A DNA stretch of 64,000 nt from Primula veris (Eukaryota > Streptophyta > Magnoliopsida > Ericales > Primulaceae). Both the position numbers and the translations under genes were made by a program. The notes beneath the pieces are model-generated. The model did not search any database. It worked only from the letters and a program-made list of their open reading frames with translations, and was not told the origin of the DNA. Positions 21,814-34,112 of the stretch are shown here, in pieces (the stretch's first letter is position 1; each line of letters opens with the position of its first letter). The stretch is from NCBI GenBank assembly GCA_963682055.1, contig OY821750.1:2172501-2236500 (forward strand). Reading direction: 5' to 3'.

Positions 21814-23428
21814 ACATGTAAATTGTAACTAAGTAATTTGTATGTTATTAAAAGTTATGATACCTAATTAATCAAATTTGAAACATATAAGTGTTAAATG
21901 ATAATAATCCTCTGTTTTTTACATTAAATAAATATTTGTATATAATAAAAAAAAATGTAAGCTTTTTCCTGTAAATTAACAGACATGAAAAACCCATGAT
22001 ATGAAGAAGTGAAATAAAATTTATCTCTTAAAAAACTGATTTCTCATTTCTTCCTACATTTCCAGTTAGTTAATAACTACTTCTCCATTTTCTTTTACAA
22101 TAAAAGATTTATTATATCATTTTTTTTTTTAGATTTTTAACACTCAAACCTATTGCACTTTGCATTTCTTCAAGTAATCCATTACTAAAAAAAGTTATCT
22201 TTTTTGTTTATAGTAAATACTAAATAACCATATTCTTGCAGTAGTAGCTTATTTGAATTTTTGAGTTAAAAAACTGATTTTGTTTCTGTGGTAAGTAATT
22301 AGGAAGGCAAAAAAAATCTATTGTTCATAAGAATACTTTATTTTTTATGTTTGAGGTATAAATAAATCCACATTGTTGTAAAAAAAGAGCTGGTTAGATT
22401 TTAAGTTACAGAATTTAACTATTTAAGTTAAAAAGAACTCGTTTTTATTTAGACCCAGAAGAATATTGATTCACTACATTACTTAGCTTAGGCTTAAAAG
22501 TTTCTACCAACTTTTAAGTTTCTACCATATTTGGTTGCAATTTTTAAGTTAAAATAAATCCATTTTTGTTATGTAATAAGTAATTAGTCAAGCAAAATAA
22601 TATTTATGTTCATATGAGTAGTTTATTTTTTATGTTTGAGGTATATATAAACCCACATTATTGTAACAAGGGCTTGTTTGGTTGCAGAATTTAACTATTC
22701 AAGTTTTTCTTTGGAAAAAAAGTCATTTTATTTAGACCCAGAAAAATATTAATTCAATGCATTATTCAGCTTAGCCTTAGTTGCTTAAAAGTTTCTACCA
22801 ACTTGTAAGCCAACCAAAAAAACCCCTCTTTGCAAATTATATTTGGTTTCAGCTTTTAAGTTAGAAATCTGATTTTGATTAAGCTGAGAAGAATGTTGGT
22901 TCACTACTTTACTTGGTTTAAACGTCTCAACCAACTTTTAAGCCAACCAAACAAACCCTCTTAGGAAACAATGTGCTTATTTGGTTGCATATTTTAAGTT
23001 GACAAACTGACTTTGTTTAGGCCAAGAAGCTCAAAATTCGGTTTTCGTATTTTAAGTCAATAAGCTATCTCAAATTCGGAAACGGAAATTTTTAAGCTCA
23101 AAATTTTAGAAAGCTCAGCGTTTTGCATGCATTTTTCCATAATTCCACCAGAAATATTATAATCCCTTGGTAGTTTGGCATAATAACTTTTACTTTTTGT
23201 TCCAGGCAATTATGATGAGCTCAATGTTCTTAAACAAACATCTAAGGAATATGCATACTAGTCTCAGCCCATCTAGAAGTGTTAAGTAATGAAAAAAACT
23301 ACGTTTTTTGTGCACCTAAAAGAGTTAACTGATAGCAAACATATGATAATTTGCTAACAAATTTATCCTTTCCCACCCCTATTCTCTCCTTCTTCTTTTT
23401 TCTGTTTCCTTAATTATATTTAATTCAG
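21814..23428. other. Intergenic with TTGTTTGG-ended MITE debris
   Basis: Duplicated blocks (22280-22390 and 22560-22680, both with TTTATGTTTGAGGTATA) and repeated ends GGGCTTGTTTGGTTGCAG and AACCAAACAAACCCTC (about 22674-22964). These belong to a dispersed MITE-like family seen again at 24986, 27.5-28.7 kb, 38.9 kb and 46.3 kb. The part next to 23428 ends in TTAATTCAG, a good splice acceptor directly before the ATG of the next gene. Confidence 0.55.
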
Positions 23429-25518
23429 ATGGCAGCCATGGAGCTGTTGAAAGCCGAAGAAGACGTGTTTGAGCTTTTTGAAGATCACGAGGTCTGTATT
23501 CTGTAAAATTAGCTCTGGAAATTCTGTCTTAAGCCTTTAATGTTGCCTCTATTGTTGAGTACTATGTTGAGCAAGTATTGGAAATGTTTGATGTTTGGGG
23601 AATACAAAATTTACTTTAAATAATAAATGACTTTATAACTCTGTTTGGCATGCCCTAAAGTTATTAGAGTTATTATCCATACCCTCGGTCCAGAAAAGTA
23701 TCTTATAATCTCATTCAAACGCTAAACTAGGCATTTCTTGAATGTTACTGTGTATTAGACTAGACTATTAGTACCATTTACTGTCGTTGAAAGTTGTCCA
23801 GGGACTATTGTACGTTTTGGGAAAACATTGTGTTAACTAAGGAACCATTTTTCAGAGGGAGAAAATCGGACTTCACAAGAAAATTACTCGACTGAAAAAT
23901 ATTCTAAAAGAAAAGGAGGAAGAAATCAAAGGTTTACGAGATTATGGGACGCTTCTAACATTAAAGGGAAGCCAGAGTAATGAGGAGCTGCATCAGCTTC
24001 ACCTTCAACTAGATAGAGTAAGTAATCTCTGTTTTATTTCTCTTTACATCCAGCTTTTATCTACTTGTTTGAAAAATCATCCAGAAAAATAAAGTAAGAA
24101 CAAAGGCGCTGTGTTATAACTTTTTGCCTAAAACATCGATTATTCCTGATTGCATGACTAAGTTGGGTTTCGACCTTGTTAATTAGAGGTGATTCAAATA
24201 GTTTGTGATCCATTTTATCTAACCTCGTGCTTCAGATAGAGTATGATAACTCATATTTAAGGGAGGAAAACATTTCAAACTCTCTGGTACATGTTAGTTA
24301 TCAACACTTAATCAGGTATATGACCTTTTATTTCAGATGACAAATCAGGAAATTGATAAGAAGATGATTAGTGATCAGCTAAACGAGGCTCGTAAAGAGT
24401 TGATTAACGTAAGTGCTCCCATTTCTTATCATTTTCATTTCACTCGTAACATAAACTGAAACCAAAAAACACTAAAAAAAAATGTTGCTATCTCTTGAAT
24501 GTTGAAAGTGATAACTGGTTCAGTTCTTTTATAGGTCTTGAAAGATGTCCCACGACGGGGTAATATTGGTGTGAAGAGGATGGGAGAGATTTACTTTAAA
24601 CCTTTCCTTAGAGAAATGAAGAGTAAATATAGCGATGCAGAGTCCAAAATGAAAGCCTTAGAAATATGGTCTTTATGGAAAGGGTACATTCGCGACCCTG
24701 AATGGTATCCTTATAAATTCATCATTGATGATGGAAAATATCAGGTATGGATCTTAAAACTCAAACCATAAGTATTTTAAGTCAAATAAGCTTTACGTGA
24801 AAGATACTTTTCCCTTGTTTGCGTAGGAGTAGGATGATTATGCTTGGAATTAAATGTCTTTCTTTTATTTTCAAAGTTTTTTGAACTCTTCTTAAATTTC
24901 CTTCAATCGATTAGTTTACTCTCCTTTGATACACTCTAGTTTTACTCTCTCTTTTGGCATGTGTGATTCGTTTACCACCATGGGCTTGTTTGGCTGCACC
25001 TTGTAAGCTCAAACGTCTCTCTGGCATATAAAGTGCACAGTATTTGGTTGGTCTGTTTTACAGCCGAGTTTAATTTTTCTGGTTTGGAAAAGCTGAAAGT
25101 TATAAGGAAATAATCCCAACTTCTTTTCTCAACATCAAGCCAGCTATTTTCTTAAACTGCGGCCAAACAAACTCTGTAATAGACAGAAGAAAAGTAAAGG
25201 AACAAAATAACTAACATCATATGAAAGAACAAAAGCTCAAATAATCATGATTCTGGTATTTGATAGCATTTACGTATAGAATGATCCCGAACACGTTTTG
25301 GAAATAAATGAATTCCTTTGAATTTCAGCTACTAATAGACGCTGAGGAAGTAAAGCTGAAAAGGTTGAGGGAAGAGCTTGGCCATGAAGTGTACGAGAAT
25401 GTAACAAGGGCTTTGATGGAAATAAATCATTACAACTCGGATGTTATGTTATCAGAGCTGTGGAACTTCTCTGAAGGAAAAATTGCTTCACTTAAAGATG
25501 GTATTTTTGCCATACAAG
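23429..25518 (+). CDS. IDN2/FDM-like coil + XH protein, first unit of a possible tandem fusion
   Basis: Five exons with consistent GT-AG borders: 23429-23491, 23856-24017, 24337-24408, 24535-24744, 25329-25518. The first four are phase 0 and the fifth leaves one base over. Exons 1-3 encode a charged coiled coil (MAAMELLKAEED; REKIGLHKKI; DQLNEARKELIN). Exons 4-5 encode an XH domain (GNIGVKRMGEIYFKPF, then ALEIWSLWKGY and DPEWYPYKF; then LREELGHEVYENVTRAL and LSELWNFSEGKIASL). In the family, XH follows a coil and XS domains and mediates partner binding in RNA-directed DNA methylation. Here the zinc-finger XS and XS regions are absent. The first ATG lies just after TTAATTCAG, so exon 1 may originally have been internal and the gene 5'-truncated. 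The NPSGRY motif is replaced by NSDVM. The last exon can splice at CAAG|GTATGA into the next unit; unspliced it ends at a stop near 25631. Confidence 0.75.
24986..25175. mobile_element. TTGTTTGG-ended MITE in an XH intron
   Basis: Begins GGGCTTGTTTGGCTGCA and ends GCGGCCAAACAAACTC, imperfect inverted repeats about 190 bp apart inside the intron 24745-25328. No clear target duplication. Confidence 0.5.
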
Positions 25519-26245
25519 GTATGACTTGCTTGATAATCAGCTTCATATGTTTACATTGTTTCGTTTTCTTTTACTTTGTATTGAAGTACCGTAAAATGGC
25601 GACCTTGGATGAACGAGTTTTGAACTCTTGAAAATTAACTTTTCTTTATTGGTACAGGGTATTTGTACTGTTTTTCATCTAAAAAGTACTGCCTTGTTTT
25701 TATCAATAATAATCAAATGAAGAAGGGTTGTTTGTCTTCTGGTTTTAAGCTCAGCGTATTTTTCTTTCCCTAGTAAATTATAGTCCATTTGGTGGTCAGC
25801 TTATAACCTTCTTGATTCCTTGGCCTGATAAAAAGTAGAAAGTTTTCACTTTTCAGGTTGATGAACTCATTTTTCTTCTGGGTCTCAAATGTTTATGTAG
25901 TTAAAAGTGCAACTCAAATGTTTTTTATCGTTGTTGTCCTGCTACAGTTCAAATAATAGTTTTGAGTTATTTCCTTTGATGTAGAGTCTTAGACCAATGT
26001 CTCAGCAAACATTTTAGGTATCTAGTTATCTAGTAGTGAGTTTGTCTTTTTAATCAGAAAAAAAAGGAGTGTGTTGTTCTCTAGCTTTCTAGTTTAGATA
26101 GATTAGTATCAGATAACATCTTAGGTACACTGTGATAAGTAGTTTTCTGACAATATGAAATGGGTAACTTGTGTAGTGCCTTTCCCTTTTCTTATTCTGG
26201 GACTTATATCATTTTTTTCATTTGGAAAATATAAAATACGTACAG

Positions 26246-29200
26246 CCAACCAAATCAGCACTTCCGAAGAGCTTAAAAGTGCACGTAGCTTCTCAATAAG
26301 CCTTGCGAAAGAACTCGATGTGAAAAACCAAATAATTTTTGAATTGGAGCACAAGTGTGACAACTTGACTGCAGATAAATATCGATTTCACGAGGCCTTT
26401 TACAAAGGTATTCTCAAGGCTAACATGTGTATAACGTGCATAATATCTGCTTCCTAAACACACCCCTGAATTTTTTTTCCCACAGAGATAGAGCTTATTG
26501 AGCTACAAAATATAAAGCGGGAACGTGAAAATGACAAGCTAAAGCAAGAAATGGTAAGCCAGATGGAAATTCTCAAACAGCAAGCTAAAGAATTTGACAA
26601 TAAGAGCTGTGAAATTAGAAATGAGGCTGCAAGCTTGCAAATTGAGAGAGAAACAGTAAGTAGAGTACCTCTTATAATTTTCTCTTGTGCCTTGTTGAGT
26701 ATTACTCTTTTTTTGGTTGTTAAAAGTTTTTTTTACCGTAACATTATGGATCAGATCTAGATATGTCGATTTTCCGGTAAGCTTATATTTTTGGGGTCAT
26801 TGTGGTGCAGTTGGAATTTAAGACTCGCAATATTGACGAGCATAGCTTGACTATCCAGGGTTTGAAAAAGGAATTATCTGATAAATTAGAAGCTTTGGAA
26901 AGTTTGGAAACCTTAAACCAGGTCCTTATATCTAAAGAAAGAGTCTGCAATGATGAGCTTCAAGATGCTCGTAAAGAAGCAATAAAGGTACAAAATTATT
27001 CTTTTGGGAGTGATTGTGCCGTTTCGCGTTATGTATTTTTTTTATAGAAGTTCTATTTACAACTAGTTTCCATTTGAATACTACACAGGTCTTGCATGAT
27101 ATGCTGAATCAACGAACCACCCTTCGAATTAAAAGAATGGGGGAGGTTGATATCAAGCCTTTTCGAAAATTATGCTCGGTGAAGGGCTCGGATAGTGGGA
27201 GTTTAGACGAAAATTCTGCAAAGTTATGCTCAAAATGGCAAGACGAAGTTGAGAATTCGAATTGGCATCCTTTCAAAAACGTCCAAATCCATGGGGAGCT
27301 AAGGGTATGCTTGTTTACTATACATTTTGGTATTTTTTTTATTTTGTTTTCTGAATTTTACCCCTACCTTAGTTCTAATTGATGGCCTTGTCAACCGTTA
27401 TTCATCTGCAATATTGAACTTTACACCGTAGTTTCCTTTCCTGGATTTTTTTATAACAGTACTACTATCTTGTTCTCATTTAGGGCTTGTTTGTCTGTAA
27501 TCTTTAAGGTAGCTTTTGCCTTGCTTATACATTTTATTGCATTCTTTTTCCTGCTAAGAAACTGAATCTTTCTTTTGCTTTCTAGCCCAGGAAAGTTTTT
27601 AAGCTGAATGAACTCTAATTTCTTACCAAAACTTGACTTTTCTGTAATGCTGATTCACTGAAGTACTTCATAGCATGTACCTATTGGGGCTTGTTTGGCT
27701 GTGACTTTTAATTTTAGATTTTCTGTTTGTCTGCTTAAATGTTGTTTAATAATTAGCTGGGTTGGTCCCTTCTTTTTTTTACAATTAAAAGCTAATTTTA
27801 AACCAAATGAACCTAACTCTTTTTCTAGGCCAGCTTATTTTCTGAAAGGTATGTTCGTCTGCAAATTGATTTTGTGTATGTAATTTACGTTTTCTGTATC
27901 TGTCCTCGATTCTAGATGATGATCTTAGAAGAAAAGCTTAAACCTATCAATCTGAAATTTTGAAGATTAAAGTAGTCCTTCATTTCACCTTATCGATAGC
28001 TTGTTTGTTTGCAAATATGACCCCTACTTTTGCCTGTGGCTTTTATGTTGTTCTGCATTTGTTTGCCAGATTAAATGCCAAACATTTCTTTTGTTTCTGA
28101 CCTGAGAACGCTACACTTTTAAGCTGAAAGAACCCTACTTTGTATTTCAACATCAGACAAACCAGCTTAGTTACTCAAATATATGTTTGTCTGCTTTTAT
28201 TTTTTGTGCAACTTTCTTTTTTGATTTATCCCCCATTCTCAATAGTGGCCTTGTGAATAAGCACAAGTTAAACAATATGCAGTTTCAAGTTTAGAGTAGA
28301 TCTACTTCATTTCATATTCTTAATGAATGCCTGTTTGGTTGCAACTTCTAATCTCAACTTTTACACTTGCTGGCTTTTAAGCTGTATGATGCCTTGTTTG
28401 GCCAGCTTGAAATCTAAACCGTTCTATTGTTTTGTGGCCTAAAAAAGCTAAGTGTTTAAGCTGTAAATTTCACCTCCAATGATTCTGCTTATCTACTTTA
28501 AGTATGTTTGTCTGCACATTGATTGTGTGCATATCTTTGTCATTGGTTATAGCACCAAGTCTGGATGATTGCCTCGTAGAAAATACATTAGCCTATCAAA
28601 TTGCAATTTTTCAAGTTTAGAGTAGTACTTCAGAGCCTTTTCTTGTTGAGGGCTTTTGGCTGCAACTTTTAATCTTAGCTTCTTGGCTTCTTGCTGATAA
28701 GGTGTGTAACATTTGGTTACCATTTTTAAAGCTGAACCCTTCTTTTGTTTTTCGGCATTAAAAATCTTGATGCTTTAAGATGAATGAACCGCAAAAGGAT
28801 TACATCTCATATAAGATTATTTCTTCAAATATCTGCATCCAGAAAAGAGCTTCCTTGAGATCAGAAATGTTTAAAAAAAGGGTACTGAATGTTGTTAAAC
28901 AAGTTCTAGTTGTCATTCGATATTACGCTTCTTGGATTCAGTTTCATTCTTCCATCTCAAATAAGCCAGCTAATTTACTGACATTAGTGTAAAGCTTCCA
29001 ATAAGACTTTTCATGAGATGCCGTGGTCTCAAATACTGAAAATCGATAGCAAGTAATAGCGGTAACATGAAATTAACTTAGCTCTTGACTATCTTAGCTT
29101 CTGAATTTCTTGAGTCGGATATGAGAACCAAGTGCTTTTGAAAATGTCTATATATTTAAGAGTCATCCTTAAATGCAGGAAATAATTGATGATGATGACG

Positions 29201-29412
29201 ATAAATTGAAAGAGCTGAGAAACGAGCATGGAGAAGAAGCATACAAAGCTGTGGCCAAGGCATTGTCGGAAGTGAATGAGTATAATCCGAGTGGGAGATA
29301 TATCCAATCTGAGATATGGTATCACAAACAGAACAGAAAAGCTACATTGAAGGAGGTTATAGAATTCATGTTCAAGCAATGGAAAAACAACAAGCTTAAG
29401 AGGAAAAGATGA
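26246..29412 (+). CDS. IDN2/FDM-like coil + XH protein, second unit
   Basis: Five exons: 26246-26407, 26486-26655, 26811-26987, 27089-27304, 29179-29412 (stop TGA 29410-29412). Exons 1-3 form a long coiled coil (SLAKELDVKNQIIFELEHKC; EIELIELQNIKRERENDKL; LETLNQVLISKERVCNDELQ). Exons 4-5 form an XH domain (LRIKRMGEVDIKPF, NWHPFKNV; then DDDDDKLKELRNEHGEEAYKAV, YNPSGRYIQSEIWY, RKATLKEVIEFM) with a basic C terminus. The first exon begins two bases into a codon and exactly completes the base left by the exon ending at 25518, so 23429-29412 reads through as 1656 nt (551 aa) without a stop. If it is a separate gene, its own start lies upstream and was not found. The 1874-bp intron 27305-29178 is full of MITE-like debris. 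A likely nuclear RdDM-related protein by family; no XS domain seen. Confidence 0.78.
27305..29178 (+). other. Large XH intron with repeated GCTTGTTTGG motifs
   Basis: Intron between the two XH exons, far longer than the homologous introns (435 bp at 14595-15029, 584 bp at 24745-25328). At least six degenerate copies of GCTTGTTTG(G/T)-TGCAACTTTTAA occur at about 27482, 27688, 28001, 28325, 28398 and 28650, interspersed with copies of TTTTAAGCTGAA. No ORF of interest. Confidence 0.6.
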
Positions 29413-31843
29413 AGCTTTTATACTTGTAATTATCTCAACTTAGGCCTATTGTGAAATCGCTCGCAAAACATGTATGTTGTAATGCGTTAAAAGATGGCCG
29501 AACATCTTACCTTAACTAGTTAAAAGGATGTTAATACTTTTGGTATGGAAATCGTTGACTTATAAACTACAAATATGGATGGTGTTGAAATCTGCCATTT
29601 TCTTGAACTGGATGTGGCTAGTTATTGTTGTCACTTGAATCTGATACTCGTCAAACTTACTTACAATTTCGTCTCTCCATGAATATGACAATTCTTGAAA
29701 GATTTTTGTCTTAGTTTATACTTTACATATGAGTATATGACGCGCATACTTCCCTAACAAAATCATTAGACTCGTAAAATCTCCTTGTATATGATACTCT
29801 TACCTTCTTTAAGTTTACACATTCGTGAATGCTTCCACAATATTATTCTCGTGTCCTACGGTCTCTGATGCCCCCCTTTATGTTTTAATGTACACTTTAT
29901 TTACCCAATATCGATGCCAAGTTGTCACCAAAGTGTATATGCTATGTCGTGAGGCGTTAAGAGATGGATAGTCTGGACTCTGTAACTTGTCGTATCGCTC
30001 TTTGTAGGTACATATGCATATTAATTTTGCATATATATTGTTTCTAAAATTCTTTTCAGTAATGGTGACATCGATTTCTGCTAGCTACTAGATTTTGATG
30101 AAGTGGTTTCTCAATTCGAGGTTTTCTAGTTTGACGACTAATCTTCAAAACCGAGATAGATAACTAATTTTTCTAAAACTGGATAGGCTTTGGTTGGTAA
30201 TGAAGATTTGGGGTGGGTTTTAGAAATTAGAACTCCGGAATTTTCGGTTTATTAGATCGTATGACTCGTAATTCATATCCGTTATAATTTCGTCTCCAGC
30301 TGTTTTATGAAAAAAAAAAAAACAAGTTTTTATGGTTACACCCTACAATTCCGTTTCTTAATTTTTTTTTTACTTTCTTTTGTCTAAACTACCTCGACCC
30401 TTTCGAGACAACATGGTATCCGAATTAGGAGATTCGTTTTTAAATCTCTATTGTTATTCTCGATAATATTGCTCAGCGTTACGAATGAGATTTAGTTGAT
30501 ATATGATAACTTATAAATACAATTTTCACTACAATAAAAAAATTAATATAGTAACAGTTTATTTTTTGAAAACTGATGGTAAAATGAATGTCGTTAAATT
30601 TTAGCAACAGTTTAGATTAACAAAAACTGTTGGTAAACTGTTACTAAATTTAACGACACTCAGTTTACCATCAGTTTAGCAATAGACGCTCTGATTGTAA
30701 GCTGACATTTTCTTGTAGTGTTTTTGGTATGTCGTTTACGATCTTAAAACAATTTTTTTGTACCGAATAACCGAAAATATCTCCAAGTCCCAAACATATA
30801 CCAGCTATCTCTTTCACAATTTGTAAAGAGGCAATCCGAACTCATATTATTGTAAACAATCGCAAAACAAAATAAATTTGCTTTTTTGACGACTTGGTAA
30901 ATTTAGCTTTCCCAATATTGGCCATATATTTTTATTTAATTTTTATTTTTTTCATATGCAACAAATGAGCGTGTCCGTGTGACTTGTCACACTTGTGGTC
31001 TACAATGTTTCACTTTTTGAGTGATTTAATAACTCACTCATGAGATTCCAAAAACAAGCTGTTATGTAAATTATGTTATGTCACATCCACAAAATCATTT
31101 ACCCCATTCTTTTGGGGCTATCAAATCATTTATTTTCTCTGATTTATTTTGAAATAAATGAAATTTAAAATTTATCTTTTCTACGAATTTATCTTACCCT
31201 TATAACATATACAATAATTATGTTAATTTTAATAATATTAATTTTAAAATATCATCATTTAATTAAATGTTAAATAACACATATGCAACTAAAATTTAAC
31301 TTTCACATTTAGTGTATTACCTTAACAAACTTATCTAATTTTAATTAAAATTAATTATTAATTAAAATCTCATTAATTAATTATTTTGTAAACCTTCACT
31401 AATATAGAAACTAAAATATGAGTATTTGAAATATAGTTCATGTTTTAATTAATTGTATTTTGACGCATCATCGCTTAACAACATTAACAACATTGTTATT
31501 TTTAACAACTTTTTTAACATCCATAAAGATAACACATGATTTAACATAACTAATGGAGAAAAAAAATGTATTATTAGCTAAGTATTTTAGTTAATAATAG
31601 AGATAATAACAATATGCTCTCACCTAATCAAAATGTGCACAAATATATATGGGATAAAGTTGTGTCATGGGATCAAAGTGAACTTCTTTTAAAAACTAGG
31701 GAATTTTCTTTACTAATCGTACATTTACTTATAAAATCTCTAATATTGTAGTAATTTCAATCATTTACTAAGATGTGCAAAGGAATTACATTCTCATAGG
31801 ATCAAACGGGTAATAATAATAGTATAAAAAAACGGGTAATTCA
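29413..31843. other. Intergenic, AT-rich, with one CACTA MITE
   Basis: No gene recognised. The first 100 bases are probably the 3' untranslated region of the XH gene. The remainder is AT-rich with many TTAATTAA runs near 31240-31390. Confidence 0.6.
30527..30720. mobile_element. CACTA-type MITE
   Basis: Starts CACTACAATAAAAAAATT and ends CATTTTCTTGTAGTG, flanked by TTT on both sides (30524-30526, 30721-30723), the 3-bp duplication expected for CACTA. The inside has an inverted TAACGACA/TGTCGTTA pair. 194 bp, non-coding. Confidence 0.85.
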
Positions 31844-34032
31844 ATCATTTACCCTAGTAGAACGTATACGAATGTCACATTTGAATAATGGAAAAAACAA
31901 AATATTTTTTTCCTAGTAGAACGTAGGAATTTCGCATTTGAGTGATGGAAAAAACATGAAAAAAAATATATATAATTTCACATGAAGTTTTTAAGGGTAT
32001 AAACTACAAACATAAGCAAACAAATTAAATAGAAGAGACACATAAAAATCATTTTTCCCTAGTAAAACATAGGAATTTCGCATTTGAGTGATGAAAGAAA
32101 GAAAGTAAAAAGCATATAGAATTCCACATGAAGTTTTGAAGGGTGTAAATTACAAACATACGCAAACAAATTAAATAGGAAAAACACATAAAAATCATTT
32201 CTCCCAAGGAATATCGCATTTGAGTGATGAAAAAAAAGGAAAAAAATATATAGAATTTCATATTAAATTTTGGAGGGTGTAAATTACAAACATAAGCAAA
32301 CAAATTAAATAGGAGGAGATACACATAAAAATCATTTTCCCCTAGTAAAACATAGGAATTTCGCATTTGAGTGATGAAAAAAAAGAGGTAAAAAGCATAT
32401 AGAATTCCACATGAAGTTTTGAAGGGTGTAATAATTACAAACATAAGCAAACAAATTAAATAGGAAAAACACATAAAAATCATTTCTCCCAAGGAATTTC
32501 GCATTTGAGTGATGAAAAAAACAGGAAAAAAACATATAGAATTTCATATTAAATTTTGGAGGGTGTAAATTACAAACATAAGCAAACAAATTAAATAGGA
32601 GATACACATAAAAATCATTTTTCCGTAGTAAAACATAGGAATTTCGCATTTGAGTGATGGAAAAAACAAGAAAAAAATATATAGAATTCCACGTGAAGTT
32701 TTGAAGGGTGTAAACTGCAAACATAAGCAAACAAATTAAATAGAAAAAACACATAAAAAATCATTTCTCCCAAGGAATTTCGTATTTGAGTGATGAAAAA
32801 AAAGGAAAAAAAATATATAGAATTTCATATTAAATTTTGAAGGGTGTAAGTTACAAACATAAGCAAACAAATTAAATAGGAGAGACACATAAAAATCATG
32901 TTTCCCTAGTAAAACATAGGAATTTCGCATTTGAGTGATGGAAAAAACAAGAAAAAAATATATAGAATTCCACATGAAGTTTTGAAGGGTGTAAACTACA
33001 AACATAAGCAAACAAATTAAATAGGAAAAACACATAAAAAATCATTTCTCCCAAGGAATTTCGCATTTGAGTGATGAAAAAAACAGAAAAAAAACATATA
33101 GAATTTCATATTAAATTTTGGAGGGTGTAAGTTACAAACATAAGCAAACAAATTAAATAGGAGAGACACATAAAAATCATTTTTCCCTAGTAAAACATAG
33201 GAATTTCGCATTTGAGTGATGAAAAAAAAGAAGTAAAAAGCATATAGAATTCCACATGAAGTTTTGAAGGGTGTAAATTACAAACATAAGCAAACAAATT
33301 AAATAAGAAAAACACATAAAAATCATCTCTCCCAAGGAATTTCGCATTTGAGTGATGAAAAAAACATGAAAAAAATATATAGAATTCCATATTAAATTTT
33401 GGAGGGTGTAAATTACAAAGATAAGCAAACAAATTAAATAGGAGGAGATACACATAAAAATCATTTTCCCTAGTAAAACATAGGAATTTCGCATTTGAGT
33501 GATGAAAAAAAAGAAGTAAAAAGCATATAGAATTCCACATGAAGTTTTGAAGGGTGTAATAATTACAAACATAAGCAAACAAATTAAATAGGAAAAACAC
33601 ATAAAAAATCATTTCTCCCAAGGAATTTCGTATTTGAGTGATGAAAAAAACAGGAAAAAAACATATAGAATTTCATATTAAATTTTGGAGGGTGTAAATT
33701 ACAAAAATAAGCAAACAAATTAAATAGGAGATACACATAAAAATCATTTTTCCGTAGTAAAACATAGGAATTTCGCATTTGAGTGATGGAAAAAACAAGA
33801 AAAAAATATATAGAATTCCACGTGAAGTTTTGAAGGGTGTAAACTGCAAACATAAGCAAACAAATTAAATAGAAAAAACACATAAAAAATCATTTCTCCC
33901 AAGGAATTTCGTATTTGAGTGATGAAAAAAAAGGAAAAAAAATATAGAGAATTTCATATTAAATTTTGGAGGGTGTAAATTACAAACATAAGCAAACAAA
34001 ATAGGAGAGACACATAAAAATTAATTTTCCCT
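31844..34032. repeat. Hierarchical satellite array (about 140-bp monomer, 281-bp dimer, 1129-bp 8-mer)
   Basis: About 15 monomers, each containing GGAATTTCGCATTTGAGTGA, then GGGTGTAAA(T/C)TACAAACATA and CAAACAAATTAAATAG. Two forms alternate: form A has CCCTAGTAAAACATAGGAATTT and CCACATGAAGTTTTGAAGGG; form B has CTCCCAAGGAATTT and TTCATATTAAATTTTGGAGGG. Rare variants (AGGAGGAGATACAC, GTGTAATAATTAC, TTTTCCGTAGTA, CCACGTGAAG) recur 1128-1129 bp apart (for example 32311/33440, 32421/33549, 32621/33750), showing a larger duplicated block. The first copy at 31844 is the most degenerate. The long minus-strand frames through it are by-products of the repeat. Confidence 0.93.
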
Positions 34033-34048
34033 TTGAAAATAATACCTT

Positions 34049-34112
34049 ATCGATTGCATATCTCTACAGTGGTTATTTTTATCGATTGCATATCTCTACA
34101 GTGGTTATTTTT
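34049..34112. repeat. 32-bp tandem duplication
   Basis: Two identical copies of a 32-bp unit (ATCGATTGCATATCTCTACA...GGTTATTTTT) immediately after the satellite array. Confidence 0.9.

Noticed and set aside
26155..26245. Possible signal-anchor start MKWVTCVVPFPFLILGLISF for the second XH unit
   Set aside because: Family proteins are nuclear and not membrane anchored; a good acceptor (TACAG) lies at 26241-26245 and the phase fits splicing from 25518.
32049..33883. Long minus-strand open frames rich in Phe/Leu/Cys (MCFSYLICLLMFV...)
   Set aside because: They follow the satellite monomer exactly and recur with its period; no independent protein features.
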